DNA from: an uncultured Lachnospiraceae bacterium | GTDB taxonomy: Bacteria > Bacillota > Clostridia > Lachnospirales > Lachnospiraceae | Direction of reading: 5' to 3' | NCBI GenBank assembly: GCA_902781505.1 | Contig: CACZJL010000020.1 | Coordinates: 1-36,127, forward strand | Length of the DNA stretch: 36,127 bases | In this document: positions 27,115 to 35,341 of the stretch, in pieces | How positions within the stretch are numbered: position 1 is the first letter of the stretch | How the letters are laid out: each line of letters begins with the position of its first letter | Translations under genes and position numbers: made by a program | Notes under the pieces: generated by a model | Told to the model about the DNA's origin: nothing | The model's input: the letters and a program-made list of their open reading frames with translations, nothing else | The model's database searches: none

Positions 27115-27651
27115 ATGGCTAAGTACAGAAAGCTCAGCAAAACAGCATCCCAGAGAAAGGCTCTTTTAAGATCTCAGACAACAGCACTTATCGCTAATGG
27201 CAAGATCATCACAACAGAAGCAAGAGCTAAGGAAATCCGCAAGCAGGCTGAAAAGCTTATCACTCTTGCAGTAAGAGAAAAGGATAACTTCGAAACTGTT
27301 ACAGTTCAGGCTAAGGTTGCTAAGAAGGACGCTAACGGCAAGCGTGTAAAGGAAGTTGTTGACGGCAAGAAGGTTACTGTTTATGAAACAGTAGAGAAGG
27401 AACTTAAGAAGGACCTTCCATCAAGACTTCATGCAAGAAGACAGATGGATAAGATTCTTTACACAGTTACAGACGTTCCTGCTGATAACTCTGGAAGAAA
27501 GAGAAACACAAAGAAGATTGATCTTACAGACAAGCTTCTTAACGAAATCGCTCCTAAGTACGAAGGCCGCAACGGTGGTTACACACGTATCGTAAAGATC
27601 GGCTGCCGTAAGGGTGACGCAGCTATGGAAGTATTAATCGAGTTAGTTTAA
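27115..27651 (+). CDS. rplQ: 50S ribosomal protein L17, extended form
   Basis: L17 lies near the exit tunnel on the 50S. 178 residues against about 115-130 in most bacteria. The N-terminal RKLSKTASQRKALLRSQTTAL and C-terminal NGGYTRIVKIGCRKGDAAMEVLIELV are normal. A Lys-rich insertion of about 47 residues spans 58-104, with a second small one at about 120-135. The ATG at 27115 follows GGAGGA. It ends the cluster before a strong terminator. Confidence 0.95.
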   Translation: MAKYRKLSKTASQRKALLRSQTTALIANGKIITTEARAKEIRKQAEKLITLAVREKDNFETVTVQAKVAKKDANGKRVKEVVDGKKVTVYETVEKELKKDLPSRLHARRQMDKILYTVTDVPADNSGRKRNTKKIDLTDKLLNEIAPKYEGRNGGYTRIVKIGCRKGDAAMEVLIELV

Positions 27652-27667
27652 TACAAAACATGATAGA

Positions 27668-27705
27668 AGAGGTGCAGACCATACGGTCCGCACCTCTCTT
27701 TTTTT
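27668..27705 (+). terminator. Terminator of the alpha cluster
   Basis: AGAGGTGC and GACC at 27668-27680 pair with GGTC and GCACCTCT at 27685-27697, followed by a run of seven Ts. Confidence 0.92.
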
Positions 27706-27748
27706 AGAATTTCGATGATGGCCGCATAAGCGGACAGAAAATCGAGCG

Positions 27749-27796
27749 GCTCTGCCACGAGACAGCATTACCGTGAGACAAGCTCTGTCGCGAGAC
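27749..27796 (+). repeat. Imperfect direct repeat upstream of the ecf promoter
   Basis: GCTCTGCCACGAGAC at 27749-27763 and GCTCTGTCGCGAGAC at 27782-27796 match at 13 of 15 positions and lie 33 bases apart, about three helical turns. A third partial copy, CCGTGAGAC, sits at 27771-27779 between them. They lie 32 bases ahead of the -35 box. Confidence 0.5.
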
Positions 27797-27827
27797 CGGC
27801 TTTTCCAGGTGGCAGGCGTGCCTGTGC

Positions 27828-27856
27828 TTGCACGAATGCCTGTAAGGCTGTATAAT
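27828..27856 (+). promoter_or_regulatory. Promoter of ecfA1-ecfA2-ecfT-truA
   Basis: TTGCAC at 27828-27833 and TATAAT at 27851-27856 with a 17-base spacer, 65 bases before ecfA1. Confidence 0.88.
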
Positions 27857-27921
27857 GCAGGATAAGTGACTAAATGAGAGGGCAGCCTGAATGTGGGCGC
27901 TCTACTTGAAAGGATGATTAC

Positions 27922-28818
27922 ATGTCAATCGTAGAATCAAAAAATGTTAGTTTTGTATACGCTGTACACGATGAAAATGGCAACGTCGTTGACTCAATCA
28001 GAGCATTGAACGATGTAAGCCTTAAAGTGGGACAGGGAGAATTCATCACAATTCTCGGTCATAACGGATCGGGAAAAAGTACATTTGCCAAGCACATTAA
28101 TGCAATATTATTCCCATCAGGCGGAACAATTTTCGTCGATGGAATGGACACACAGGATGGAGAGCATTTACTCGACATCAGACAGACAGCGGGAATGGTG
28201 TTCCAGAACCCGGATAACCAGATTATTGGTACGGTGGTTGAGGAAGAGGTTGGTTTCGGTCCGGAGAACCTTGGGCTTCCGACTTCTGAAATCTGGAACC
28301 GCGTGGTCAGCGCTTTAAAAAGTGTAGGAATGTTCGAATATAGAAAGACAAGCCCGAACAAGCTCTCGGGCGGTCAGAAGCAGAGAATCGCAATTGCAGG
28401 CATCATTGCCATGAGACCGAAGTGTATCGTTTTAGATGAGCCAACGGCAATGCTCGATCCACAGGGACGCGCAGAGGTTATTAAAACTCTGCATGAGCTG
28501 AATGAGAAGGAACATGTTACTGTAATTCTGATTACTCACTACATGGAAGAAGTCATTGATGCGGATTATTGCTTCGTCATGAACGGCGGTGAACTCGTCA
28601 TGGAAGGAAAGCCAAAGGACATTTTCTCCAACGTGGAAGGATTAAAGAACCTGCGACTGGATGTACCGCAGGTTACAGAGCTTGCGGACGAACTGATTAA
28701 GAAGGGATTCCCATTGCCTAAGGGAATCATCAAACGTGAGCAGCTCGTTGAGGAGCTGATTAAGCTTAAGAATCAGGGCTTTAAAGCACCGCAGTCATAC
28801 AGGGAGGTGGAAGCATGA
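27922..28818 (+). CDS. ecfA1: ECF transporter ATPase EcfA1
   Basis: One of two ABC ATPases powering group II energy-coupling factor transporters, which take up vitamins and metals with exchangeable S components. 298 residues. Walker A GHNGSGKST is at 46-54, the Q-loop is FQNPDNQ (94-100), the signature LSGGQ is at 148-152, and Walker B with D-loop CIVLDEPTAMLD is at 168-179. It overlaps ecfA2 by four bases. No S component is encoded nearby, as expected for the shared module. Confidence 0.96.
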   Translation: MSIVESKNVSFVYAVHDENGNVVDSIRALNDVSLKVGQGEFITILGHNGSGKSTFAKHINAILFPSGGTIFVDGMDTQDGEHLLDIRQTAGMVFQNPDNQIIGTVVEEEVGFGPENLGLPTSEIWNRVVSALKSVGMFEYRKTSPNKLSGGQKQRIAIAGIIAMRPKCIVLDEPTAMLDPQGRAEVIKTLHELNEKEHVTVILITHYMEEVIDADYCFVMNGGELVMEGKPKDIFSNVEGLKNLRLDVPQVTELADELIKKGFPLPKGIIKREQLVEELIKLKNQGFKAPQSYREVEA

Positions 28819-29660
28819 ATATTAAAGCAGAACATCTTATGTATGTATATGAAGCAGGTACGGGCTATGAAAAACGTGCGTTAGATGATGTAACCTGTGA
28901 AATTAAGGGTGGTGAGTTCATCGGTCTGATTGGACACACGGGCTCTGGCAAATCGACTTTTATCCAGCATTTAAACGGCCTGTTAAAGGCGCACAGCGGT
29001 GATATTAAGGTGGATGATGTGAGCATTTACTCGCCTGGCTACAACATGATTGAGCTTCGAAGCAATGTCGGTCTGGTCTTTCAGTATCCGGAGCATCAGC
29101 TCTTTGAATCCGATGTGTTAAAGGACGTATGCTTCGGACCGAGGAATCTTGGAGCCAGCAAGGAAGAAGCAGAAGTACTTGCCAAAGAAGCGCTCGCATC
29201 CGTTAATTTAGGCTCTGAGCGTTTCTACAAGGCATCTCCGTTTGATCTGTCTGGTGGACAGAAGCGTCGCGCAGCGATTGCCGGTGTGCTTGCAATGAAA
29301 CCGAAGGTCCTCATTTTGGATGAGCCTACCGCAGGTCTTGATCCAAAGGGAAGAGAAGAAATCTTAGGTCTGATCAGTCAGATTCATAAAGACCTGAAAA
29401 TTACAGTAATTCTCGTGTCTCACAGCATGGAAGATGTTGCTAACTATGTGGACCGCCTCCTTGTAATGGACAAGGGTGTGCTTGCATTTGACGGAACTCC
29501 GAAGGAAGTCTTCCGTCATTACAAGGAACTCGAAAAACTTGGTCTTGCAGCGCCGCAGGTGACATATTGCATGAACGACCTGAAGGCAGCCGGGATGGAC
29601 GTAGACACAGACGCCATCACTATAAGCGAGGCAGTAGAAAGTATTATGAAGAATTTTTGA
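28815..29660 (+). CDS. ecfA2: ECF transporter ATPase EcfA2
   Basis: The partner ATPase of EcfA1. 281 residues. Walker A GHTGSGKST at 40-48, FQYPEHQLF as the Q-loop (89-97) typical of EcfA2, LSGGQ at 145-149, and LILDEPTAGLD near 166-176. AGGGAGGTGG in the ecfA1 tail is the ribosome site. The four-base overlap suggests coupled synthesis in equal amounts. Confidence 0.96.
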   Translation: MNIKAEHLMYVYEAGTGYEKRALDDVTCEIKGGEFIGLIGHTGSGKSTFIQHLNGLLKAHSGDIKVDDVSIYSPGYNMIELRSNVGLVFQYPEHQLFESDVLKDVCFGPRNLGASKEEAEVLAKEALASVNLGSERFYKASPFDLSGGQKRRAAIAGVLAMKPKVLILDEPTAGLDPKGREEILGLISQIHKDLKITVILVSHSMEDVANYVDRLLVMDKGVLAFDGTPKEVFRHYKELEKLGLAAPQVTYCMNDLKAAGMDVDTDAITISEAVESIMKNF

Positions 29661-29671
29661 AGGAATAAACT

Positions 29672-30487
29672 ATGTTAAGAGATATTACCTTAGGTCAGTA
29701 TTATCCGGCCCAGTCAGTGATTCACAAGCTGGATCCGAGAGTAAAGCTGGCAGCAACCCTCGTATATATTATCAGCCTCTTCATTGGCATGAACGTAGAA
29801 ATCTACATCGCAGCCGCTCTGTTTCTGGTTATTACTGTCAAACTGAGCAAAGTCCCGGTAAGCTACATCACCAGAGGCTTAAAAGCCATTGTTTTATTAA
29901 TCATCTTCAGTGCTGCGTTTAACCTCTTTCTGACAAGCGGTGAGACCCTCGTCTCATTCGGCCCCATCACCATCACCAAAGAAGGTGCCAGATTCGCCGT
30001 ATTTATGATAATCAGACTGATTTTCCTCATCATGGGAACATCACTGCTTACCCTGACCACAACGCCAAATAACCTCACAGACGGCTTAGAGAAGGCATTT
30101 GCCATTTTAAAGGTCGTAAAGGTGCCGGTACATGAAATTGCCATGATGATGTCGATTGCGCTCCGTTTCATACCAATTCTTGTGGACGAGACAGACAAAA
30201 TCATGAAGGCACAGATGGCCAGAGGCGCCGACTTTGAAACAGGAAACATCATCCGTCGTTCCAAAGCCATGGTTCCAATCTTGGTACCTCTCTTTATTTC
30301 TGCCTTCCGCAGGGCAAATGATCTTGCGATGGCGATGGAAGCGAGATGTTACCATGGTTCCGAGGGCCGTACAAAAATGAAACCATTAAAGTACACGAAG
30401 CGTGACGCCTGTGGGTACATCAGTCTTTTACTGTACCTGGCTGTCATGATCGGATTGAATATATACGCCGGAGGACGCGTGATTTGA
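29672..30487 (+). CDS. ecfT: ECF transporter transmembrane subunit EcfT
   Basis: Membrane scaffold that links the ATPases to the S component. 271 residues with membrane segments near 30-60, 70-90, 108-130 and at the C-terminus. The two coupling motifs are visible as MARGADFE (182-189) and MEARCY (222-227), which bind the EcfA pair. The stop overlaps the truA start. Confidence 0.95.
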   Translation: MLRDITLGQYYPAQSVIHKLDPRVKLAATLVYIISLFIGMNVEIYIAAALFLVITVKLSKVPVSYITRGLKAIVLLIIFSAAFNLFLTSGETLVSFGPITITKEGARFAVFMIIRLIFLIMGTSLLTLTTTPNNLTDGLEKAFAILKVVKVPVHEIAMMMSIALRFIPILVDETDKIMKAQMARGADFETGNIIRRSKAMVPILVPLFISAFRRANDLAMAMEARCYHGSEGRTKMKPLKYTKRDACGYISLLLYLAVMIGLNIYAGGRVI

Positions 30488-31260
30488 GTGAAATGAGAAG
30501 AATCTGCCTTACCGTATCGTATGACGGTACGAATTATGCAGGCTGGCAGAGACAGAACAATGCGAATGCCATTGAAAATGTACTCGATGCTGCAATTAAA
30601 GAGCTGACAGGAGAAGATATCAAAGTCATCGGTGCCTCAAGAACTGATGCAGGCGTGCATTCTGCGGGCAATATCGCAGTCTTTGATACAGAGAGTACCA
30701 TTCCGGCAGAAAAGTTCGCTCCTGCCTTAAATTCGAAGCTTCCGGATGATATCGCAATTCAGAAATCCAGACAGGTTCCGAATAGTTTTCATCCTCGGCA
30801 CGCAAACACAATCAAAACCTACGAGTACACAATCTGTAATTCACAATATCGACTGCCACAGTTAAGACTGTACGCATGGCATTTGCCAAAGAAACTGGAT
30901 GTAGATAAAATGCGCGCGGCGGCAGGGTACTTAATCGGAACACACGATTTTCGGGCATTTGCCAGTGTGCATCTGTCTGCAAGTACGACGGTTCGTACAA
31001 TCTATGAACTTGAGATTTATGATGATGAGCCAATGATAGTGATTCGTGTCACGGGAAATGGCTTCCTCTATAACATGGTTCGCATTATTGCGGGCACGTT
31101 AGCGCAGGTAGGCATGGGAATGATTCCACCGGAAGAGGTGCTTCACATGTTAGAATCGCGCGACCGACAGAAGGCGGGAATGACAGCTCCACCACAGGGC
31201 CTGACACAGATTGAAGTGCAGTATCCGGATGGAGAGGATTTAATGCCGGGGGAGCGATAA
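30484..31260 (+). CDS. truA: tRNA pseudouridine(38-40) synthase TruA
   Basis: Makes pseudouridine at positions 38-40 of the tRNA anticodon stem-loop. 258 residues. The catalytic aspartate is D55 in GASRTDAGVHS, and FRAFASVHL and NMVRIIAGTL are further family blocks. TTG 30484 is chosen because GGAGG at 30470-30474 is 9 bases upstream and the start overlaps the ecfT stop; ATG 30493 would be 18 bases from it. Co-transcription of truA with ecf genes is common in Firmicutes. Confidence 0.95.
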   Translation: MSEMRRICLTVSYDGTNYAGWQRQNNANAIENVLDAAIKELTGEDIKVIGASRTDAGVHSAGNIAVFDTESTIPAEKFAPALNSKLPDDIAIQKSRQVPNSFHPRHANTIKTYEYTICNSQYRLPQLRLYAWHLPKKLDVDKMRAAAGYLIGTHDFRAFASVHLSASTTVRTIYELEIYDDEPMIVIRVTGNGFLYNMVRIIAGTLAQVGMGMIPPEEVLHMLESRDRQKAGMTAPPQGLTQIEVQYPDGEDLMPGER

Positions 31261-31321
31261 TTCAGACTTAATGAAGTCCCGGAGCATGTGGATTTTTTTA
31301 ACTCCTTGTCGAGGTTTTTTC

Positions 31322-31350
31322 TTGACACTGGTGGGGGCGTGTATTATAAT
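31322..31350 (+). promoter_or_regulatory. Promoter of rplM-rpsI
   Basis: TTGACA at 31322-31327 and TATAAT at 31345-31350, 17 bases apart, both perfect consensus. It follows a T-rich stretch after truA. Confidence 0.92.
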
Positions 31351-31356
31351 TTTTAC

Positions 31357-31523
31357 TGCGTGTGTAGACAACAGGTCACACTGACGCATTTCCGCGTGCA
31401 GAAATACTTAACCAATAGCCCCGGATAAGGCATTTCATAGCAGGTTGGATTGCTACCGACTGCCGTAGCAGAAGCATGGGAAGACTTAATATTTGATGAT
31501 TAGAATTTTCAGGAGGAAAACTA
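31357..31523 (+). ncRNA. Candidate L13-type ribosomal protein leader
   Basis: About 165 untranslated bases before rplM with hairpins ACGC/GCGT (31384-31397) and TGCTAC/GTAGCA (31451-31470), and a CCCCGG segment near 31420. Its position matches the L13 leader family known upstream of rplM in Firmicutes; a consensus match could not be tested here. AGGAGG precedes the start. Confidence 0.55.
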
Positions 31524-31952
31524 ATGAAGACTTATATGGCTAGTGCATCTTCCATCGAGAGAAAATGGTATGTTGTAGATGCAGCAGATTATACATTAGG
31601 CCGTCTCGCAAGCAACGTTGCTAACGTACTTAGAGGCAAGAACAAGCCAACTTACACACCTTTCCTTGATTGCGGCGACAACGTTATCGTAATCAACGCT
31701 GATAAGGTTCAGATCACAGGCAACAAGTTAGATGATAAGATTTACTTCAGCCACTCTGAATATGTTGGTGGTGTTAAGGAACTTACATTAAGAGAAGTTC
31801 TTGAGAAGAAGCCAGAGATGGTTATCGAGCATGCAGTTAAGGGAATGCTTCCAAAGGGACCTTTAGGAAGAAAGATGTACACAAAGCTTCACGTATACGC
31901 TGGCCCAGAACATGAGCAGGCAGCTCAGAAGCCAGAAGTATTAAAGTTTTGA
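31524..31952 (+). CDS. rplM: 50S ribosomal protein L13
   Basis: L13 is an early 50S assembly protein. 142 residues: [27 protein letters not shown] at the start and [25 protein letters not shown] in the C-terminal part. Twenty-three bases separate it from rpsI. Confidence 0.97.
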   Translation: MKTYMASASSIERKWYVVDAADYTLGRLASNVANVLRGKNKPTYTPFLDCGDNVIVINADKVQITGNKLDDKIYFSHSEYVGGVKELTLREVLEKKPEMVIEHAVKGMLPKGPLGRKMYTKLHVYAGPEHEQAAQKPEVLKF

Positions 31953-31975
31953 TTAAAGGTTAGGAGGAAGTCAAT

Positions 31976-32371
31976 ATGGCAGCAAATAAGTTCTATGGAA
32001 CAGGCAGAAGAAAGTCCAGCATTGCCAGAGTATATTTAGTACCAGGCACTGGCAAGATCACAGTTAATAAGACTGACATCGAAGAGTACTTCGGTCTTGA
32101 AACTTTAAAGGTTATCGTTCGTCAGCCATTAGTAGCTACAGGCACTGTAGATAAGTTCGACGTACTTGTTAACGTAAAGGGCGGCGGTATCGCTGGTCAG
32201 GCTGGAGCTATCCGTCACGGAATCTCCAGAGCACTCCTTCAGGTTGATTCTGATGAGTACAGAGTAACACTTAAGAAGGCTGGATTCTTAACAAGAGATC
32301 CTCGTATGAAGGAAAGAAAGAAGCCAGGTCTCAAGGCAGCTCGTCGCGCACCACAGTTCAGCAAGAGATAA
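31976..32371 (+). CDS. rpsI: 30S ribosomal protein S9
   Basis: S9 extends a C-terminal tail to the P-site tRNA. 131 residues; [16 protein letters not shown] starts it and the tail RRAPQFSKR is intact with the final Lys-Arg. The 3' end is a known insertion hotspot for integrative elements in other Firmicutes, and here an integrase gene lies less than 1 kb downstream. Confidence 0.97.
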   Translation: MAANKFYGTGRRKSSIARVYLVPGTGKITVNKTDIEEYFGLETLKVIVRQPLVATGTVDKFDVLVNVKGGGIAGQAGAIRHGISRALLQVDSDEYRVTLKKAGFLTRDPRMKERKKPGLKAARRAPQFSKR

Positions 32372-32406
32372 TCAGACGCGAACTTACTTTTTTATCAAAA
32401 ACAACG

Positions 32407-32446
32407 AAAAACCTCGTAAACATTGCGTTTACGAGGTTTTCTTTTT
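32407..32446 (+). terminator. Terminator of rplM-rpsI
   Basis: AAAACCTCGTAAAC ending at 32421 pairs with GTTTACGAGGTTTT at 32427-32440, followed by CTTTTT. Confidence 0.92.
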
Positions 32447-32486
32447 GCCTGAAAAACGTGCTGAGAACTGCTCAAAAACTGACGGT

Positions 32487-32519
32487 AGCACCCATACAGC
32501 ACCCATACAGCACCCACTA
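32487..32519 (+). repeat. Three tandem 11-bp repeats, candidate integrase arm sites
   Basis: AGCACCCATAC at 32487-32497 and again at 32498-32508, then AGCACCCACTA at 32509-32519. Short head-to-tail repeats at the end of an element are typical arm-type sites for tyrosine integrases with an N-terminal DNA-binding domain. They lie outside all genes and face the integrase at 33177-34238. Confidence 0.65.
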
Positions 32520-32549
32520 ATATCTGAAGCGTAAAGCCTGAAAGGCACT

Positions 32550-32586
32550 ATCCCTCATAGGACTGTTTATAAGTCTTATGAGGGAT
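32550..32586. terminator. Hairpin terminator at the element end
   Basis: ATCCCTCATA at 32550-32559 pairs with TATGAGGGAT at 32577-32586. TTTTC follows on the plus strand. It may stop read-through between rpsI and the minus-strand genes of the element. Confidence 0.6.
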
Positions 32587-32611
32587 TTTCTTATGCAGCT
32601 GAAATATTCAG

Positions 32612-33100
32612 TTATGAAAGCGGGCGATTTAAGCTTGCTGCAAGCAGAAGGTTTTTCTGGTACGCCTCGAAGTCGTTTAAGGCTTCCTTTAGGGTATCCG
32701 CTCTGCCGGAGGTAATGCAATCAGAAATATATGAAAAAGCATAACTGTTCCGGTAACTGATCGGAAGCCAAGACAGTGTAGGATCGTTCTCAATATCCTT
32801 TGATTTTTTTACGGCCTCGTCGTACTTCTGCTTTTTCTTTATGAATGCGACGATCGCCAATGTTGTCGGAACGAACAGTATCAAAGTAATGAGGAAGAAT
32901 TTCAGTTTATCTTCCGTTGCAGTAAGAAATCCGACCAAAAACAGAATACCGAGGAATGCTGGCCAGAGTGATAGCATTATCCATTTATATGCTTTGCTTT
33001 TTACCTTTGGATAATCTGCGATGACATTTTCGGCTTTTGCTAATTCTGCCATGAGGGGTACCGACTTGTTGATCCTTTGTAATAATTCTTCTTTTTCCAT
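32612..33100 (-). CDS. Hypothetical two-TM membrane protein
   Basis: Not recognised. 162 residues with a soluble helical N-terminus (about 1-35), two hydrophobic helices near 39-60 and 66-87, and a charged Lys/Glu-rich C-terminal half that should lie in the cytoplasm. The ATG follows a GGAG site. It is the gene next to the presumed left end of the element and 76 bases downstream of the integrase. It may be cargo, such as an entry-exclusion or host-fitness protein, but nothing in the sequence supports a specific role. Confidence 0.7.
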   Translation of the reverse strand: MEKEELLQRINKSVPLMAELAKAENVIADYPKVKSKAYKWIMLSLWPAFLGILFLVGFLTATEDKLKFFLITLILFVPTTLAIVAFIKKKQKYDEAVKKSKDIENDPTLSWLPISYRNSYAFSYISDCITSGRADTLKEALNDFEAYQKNLLLAASLNRPLS

Positions 33101-33176
33101 TGTGATTACTCCTTTTTCAGTAATAAGATTATTTGTTTGGGTTTATGTGGCGAGGGACAAGCTTGTCCCTCGAAGT

Positions 33177-34238
33177 TTAAATAGTATTGATCGCATCGAT
33201 CAGTTCTGCGACTGGAAGGTGCGTATATACATTTTCAGCAGTAGTTTTACCGGTATGACCAAGAATACGATTGATCTTGGGTTCATATACCTCAGCTGCA
33301 TAAAGAAGAGTGGAACAGGTGTGACGAGTTTCATGGATGTCTCTCTTGCCAAATTCCAAGGTTTCCATTAACGGAGTCCAATATGTATCCTTATAGGCAG
33401 TATATCCTTTGCCTGTACTGAAATCTCTTCCATCCATCGAAACGAGATATTCACTGTCGGTCTTATTGTAAAAGTGCTCCCAGTACACTATGGATTTTTC
33501 TGCGATTGGCACTTTTCGGATGCCGTTTTTGGTTTTAGCTGCTGTAACATCAATGTAGCGCTCATCAAGGTGACAGTCTGTTTTTTTGAGGTTCAGGAAC
33601 TCTCCGATACGCATACCGGAATAAATCAGCATAAGGACAGTCATTGCTGCTTCTTCGCAATCCAGATTTTTTATTTTTTGAATCTCTTCTTGAGAAAAAG
33701 CCTGTCTGTTCTTTTGGTTAGGATTTCGTTGCTTGTATTTGTTAATGTCAACATTTTTAGAATAATCTTGGTCAGTAAGCTTTCGTGGTAAAGCATACTT
33801 ATACAGCTGGTTAAATAGTATTTTTATTTTTTTGAGCGTAGGATAATTACAGCCACAAGTGTCTATCACATATTGCAAGTCATCCACGCCAATATCTTTA
33901 AACGGCTTTTTGTAAAGAAACGAACAGCGTTTATATGCAGCAATATTGCCTTTGACATTTGAATCACTTATTGTTGGGTACTTCTGATTGCTCCATTTTT
34001 CATAAACATCTGTAAATGTTGCCCTTCCACCTGAAATATCATATGGGTTTTCATTGTAATTCGCCAGTGCAACTGTAGCTTCATCCCGTGTTTTATAGTA
34101 GCCAAGCACTTTACGGATTTGCTTTCCATCATCAGTCCAGCCCATAGTAGTTACGACTTTAAATGGTTTTCGACGGCGTGCATCTGTTACCTTGGTGATG
34201 GAGCCGGAATGATTGGCTCTTCTGAATGATTTAGCCAT
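33177..34238 (-). CDS. int: Tyrosine recombinase / integrase
   Basis: Site-specific recombinase that would integrate and excise the element. 353 residues. The N-terminal arm-binding domain is about 5-60, the SAM-like core-binding domain about 75-165, and the catalytic domain 175-345. The catalytic set is complete: R210 (SGMRIGE), K235 or K237, H302-R305 (HETRH), H328 (LGH) and nucleophile Y338 (VYTH). The start has a strong GGAGGTGA inside the end of the upstream gene, whose stop is two bases away, so the two are coupled. The length and domain order match integrases of ICEs and temperate phages. Confidence 0.94.
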   Translation of the reverse strand: MAKSFRRANHSGSITKVTDARRRKPFKVVTTMGWTDDGKQIRKVLGYYKTRDEATVALANYNENPYDISGGRATFTDVYEKWSNQKYPTISDSNVKGNIAAYKRCSFLYKKPFKDIGVDDLQYVIDTCGCNYPTLKKIKILFNQLYKYALPRKLTDQDYSKNVDINKYKQRNPNQKNRQAFSQEEIQKIKNLDCEEAAMTVLMLIYSGMRIGEFLNLKKTDCHLDERYIDVTAAKTKNGIRKVPIAEKSIVYWEHFYNKTDSEYLVSMDGRDFSTGKGYTAYKDTYWTPLMETLEFGKRDIHETRHTCSTLLYAAEVYEPKINRILGHTGKTTAENVYTHLPVAELIDAINTI

Positions 34239-34240
34239 TA

Positions 34241-35188
34241 TTATTCACCTCCCCCCGGCGTTTCAAGATCTTCTTTTTTTCTATATGGCTTACGTACTCT
34301 GAGACTGTCATCCTTTTCACGAAGCCATTTAATCAAATCCTCATCGGTTTTAATGTCAGATCTATAATATGGTTCAACTTTCATATCGGACTTACCTGCT
34401 TGAATTATATCTTGGTAATAATGAAGTTCCGAGTCGAAGTTAGACTGTAGATACAATTCTCTGGCATGGGCTTTATTACAAAATCTCTGATGAATACTTT
34501 TCACAAGAGCGTTTATCTCATTGTTTTTACAATAGTTCTGATAATCTCTCTTGCTTTTATTCTCCTGACAATATGGGCAATACTCCTGATTTAGGTGAGA
34601 GATCCAAATAGCAGTATTGCATTCACGACAATATTTGATTTTACACGGACACTTCTTGTTAAAGAGCACTTCCTCTAAATCAAGCATGAATAACTCAAAA
34701 TAATTATTGAGCCGATATTTTTCATGCAATTCGCCTCTATCATAATTCTTCTCTATCATTTGAATTGAATAAGTGAAGGGACACGACTCTTTACCATCGT
34801 AAAAATCTTTGAATGACTTGGAAGATAAGAGGTAATACGGCAAGTATCGATATTTCTTGTTATATTCGCTAAGTTCGTGGATACTGTATTTTCCCTTATT
34901 ATTGATTATTTCAATAAGTTTTTCGCAGTATTCATTGTTCGATGGATTTTGTGGATACTCTTGATGGTTGATGTGGTTCAAAACTCCGGTTATAACAGTA
35001 CCTACGCAAAAGGCATTTACATCAGGATCGTTTCCATCAGTAACTATCCAGTGTAATTCTCCTTTATAAGTTGATTTAATGGCAATTAGGGATGCGTCAA
35101 AATCGTTGTTGATGCATTCAATGATGTCATTTAGTTCAATTTGTGAATGTTCTGAACCATTCATTTTTCCATTATTCATTATTTCCAT
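34241..35188 (-). CDS. Zinc-ribbon protein, DUF6076-like, co-translated with the integrase
   Basis: 315 residues. A putative zinc ribbon has C187-C190 (YCREC) and C204-C207 (YCPYC), followed by a basic stretch KSKRDYQNYC; this arrangement resembles DUF6076 and CGNR-type zinc-finger proteins found beside integrases in Clostridia. The family call is from memory of the pattern and is moderate. The first 170 residues have no recognised domain. AAAGGAG precedes the ATG at 35188. It is AT-rich compared with the ribosomal genes. A role in directing or controlling recombination is inference from the tight coupling to int. Confidence 0.75.
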   Translation of the reverse strand: MEIMNNGKMNGSEHSQIELNDIIECINNDFDASLIAIKSTYKGELHWIVTDGNDPDVNAFCVGTVITGVLNHINHQEYPQNPSNNEYCEKLIEIINNKGKYSIHELSEYNKKYRYLPYYLLSSKSFKDFYDGKESCPFTYSIQMIEKNYDRGELHEKYRLNNYFELFMLDLEEVLFNKKCPCKIKYCRECNTAIWISHLNQEYCPYCQENKSKRDYQNYCKNNEINALVKSIHQRFCNKAHARELYLQSNFDSELHYYQDIIQAGKSDMKVEPYYRSDIKTDEDLIKWLREKDDSLRVRKPYRKKEDLETPGGGE

Positions 35189-35341
35189 AATGACTCCTTT
35201 CTAAATATCAAGCGTATTTTTTCATTTTTACTAAATTTCGCGTCCTTATGAATTGGGACGAAATTCGGTTAAGCTATTATTAGCACAACAATAATTATCA
35301 TCATTATTACAGTGCCAATAAATCTAAATCGAGGTGATCGT
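35189..35341. promoter_or_regulatory. Divergent regulatory region of the element
   Basis: This 153-base AT-rich spacer separates the minus-strand int operon from the plus-strand small genes. It holds an inverted repeat AATTTCG-C-GTCC with GGAC-GAAATT at 35234-35265 and an AATAAT/ATTATT palindrome at 35290-35308. Such sites are probable operators for the Cro-like product of the first plus-strand gene, as in phage and ICE switches. Confidence 0.5.

Noticed and set aside
27707..27830. tRNA or other RNA gene in the spacer after rplQ
   Set aside because: No cloverleaf or T-loop consensus; only the repeats reported above stand out.
32487..32519. Tandem repeats considered as a CRISPR array
   Set aside because: Units are 11 bp and directly adjacent with no spacers, and no cas gene is present.
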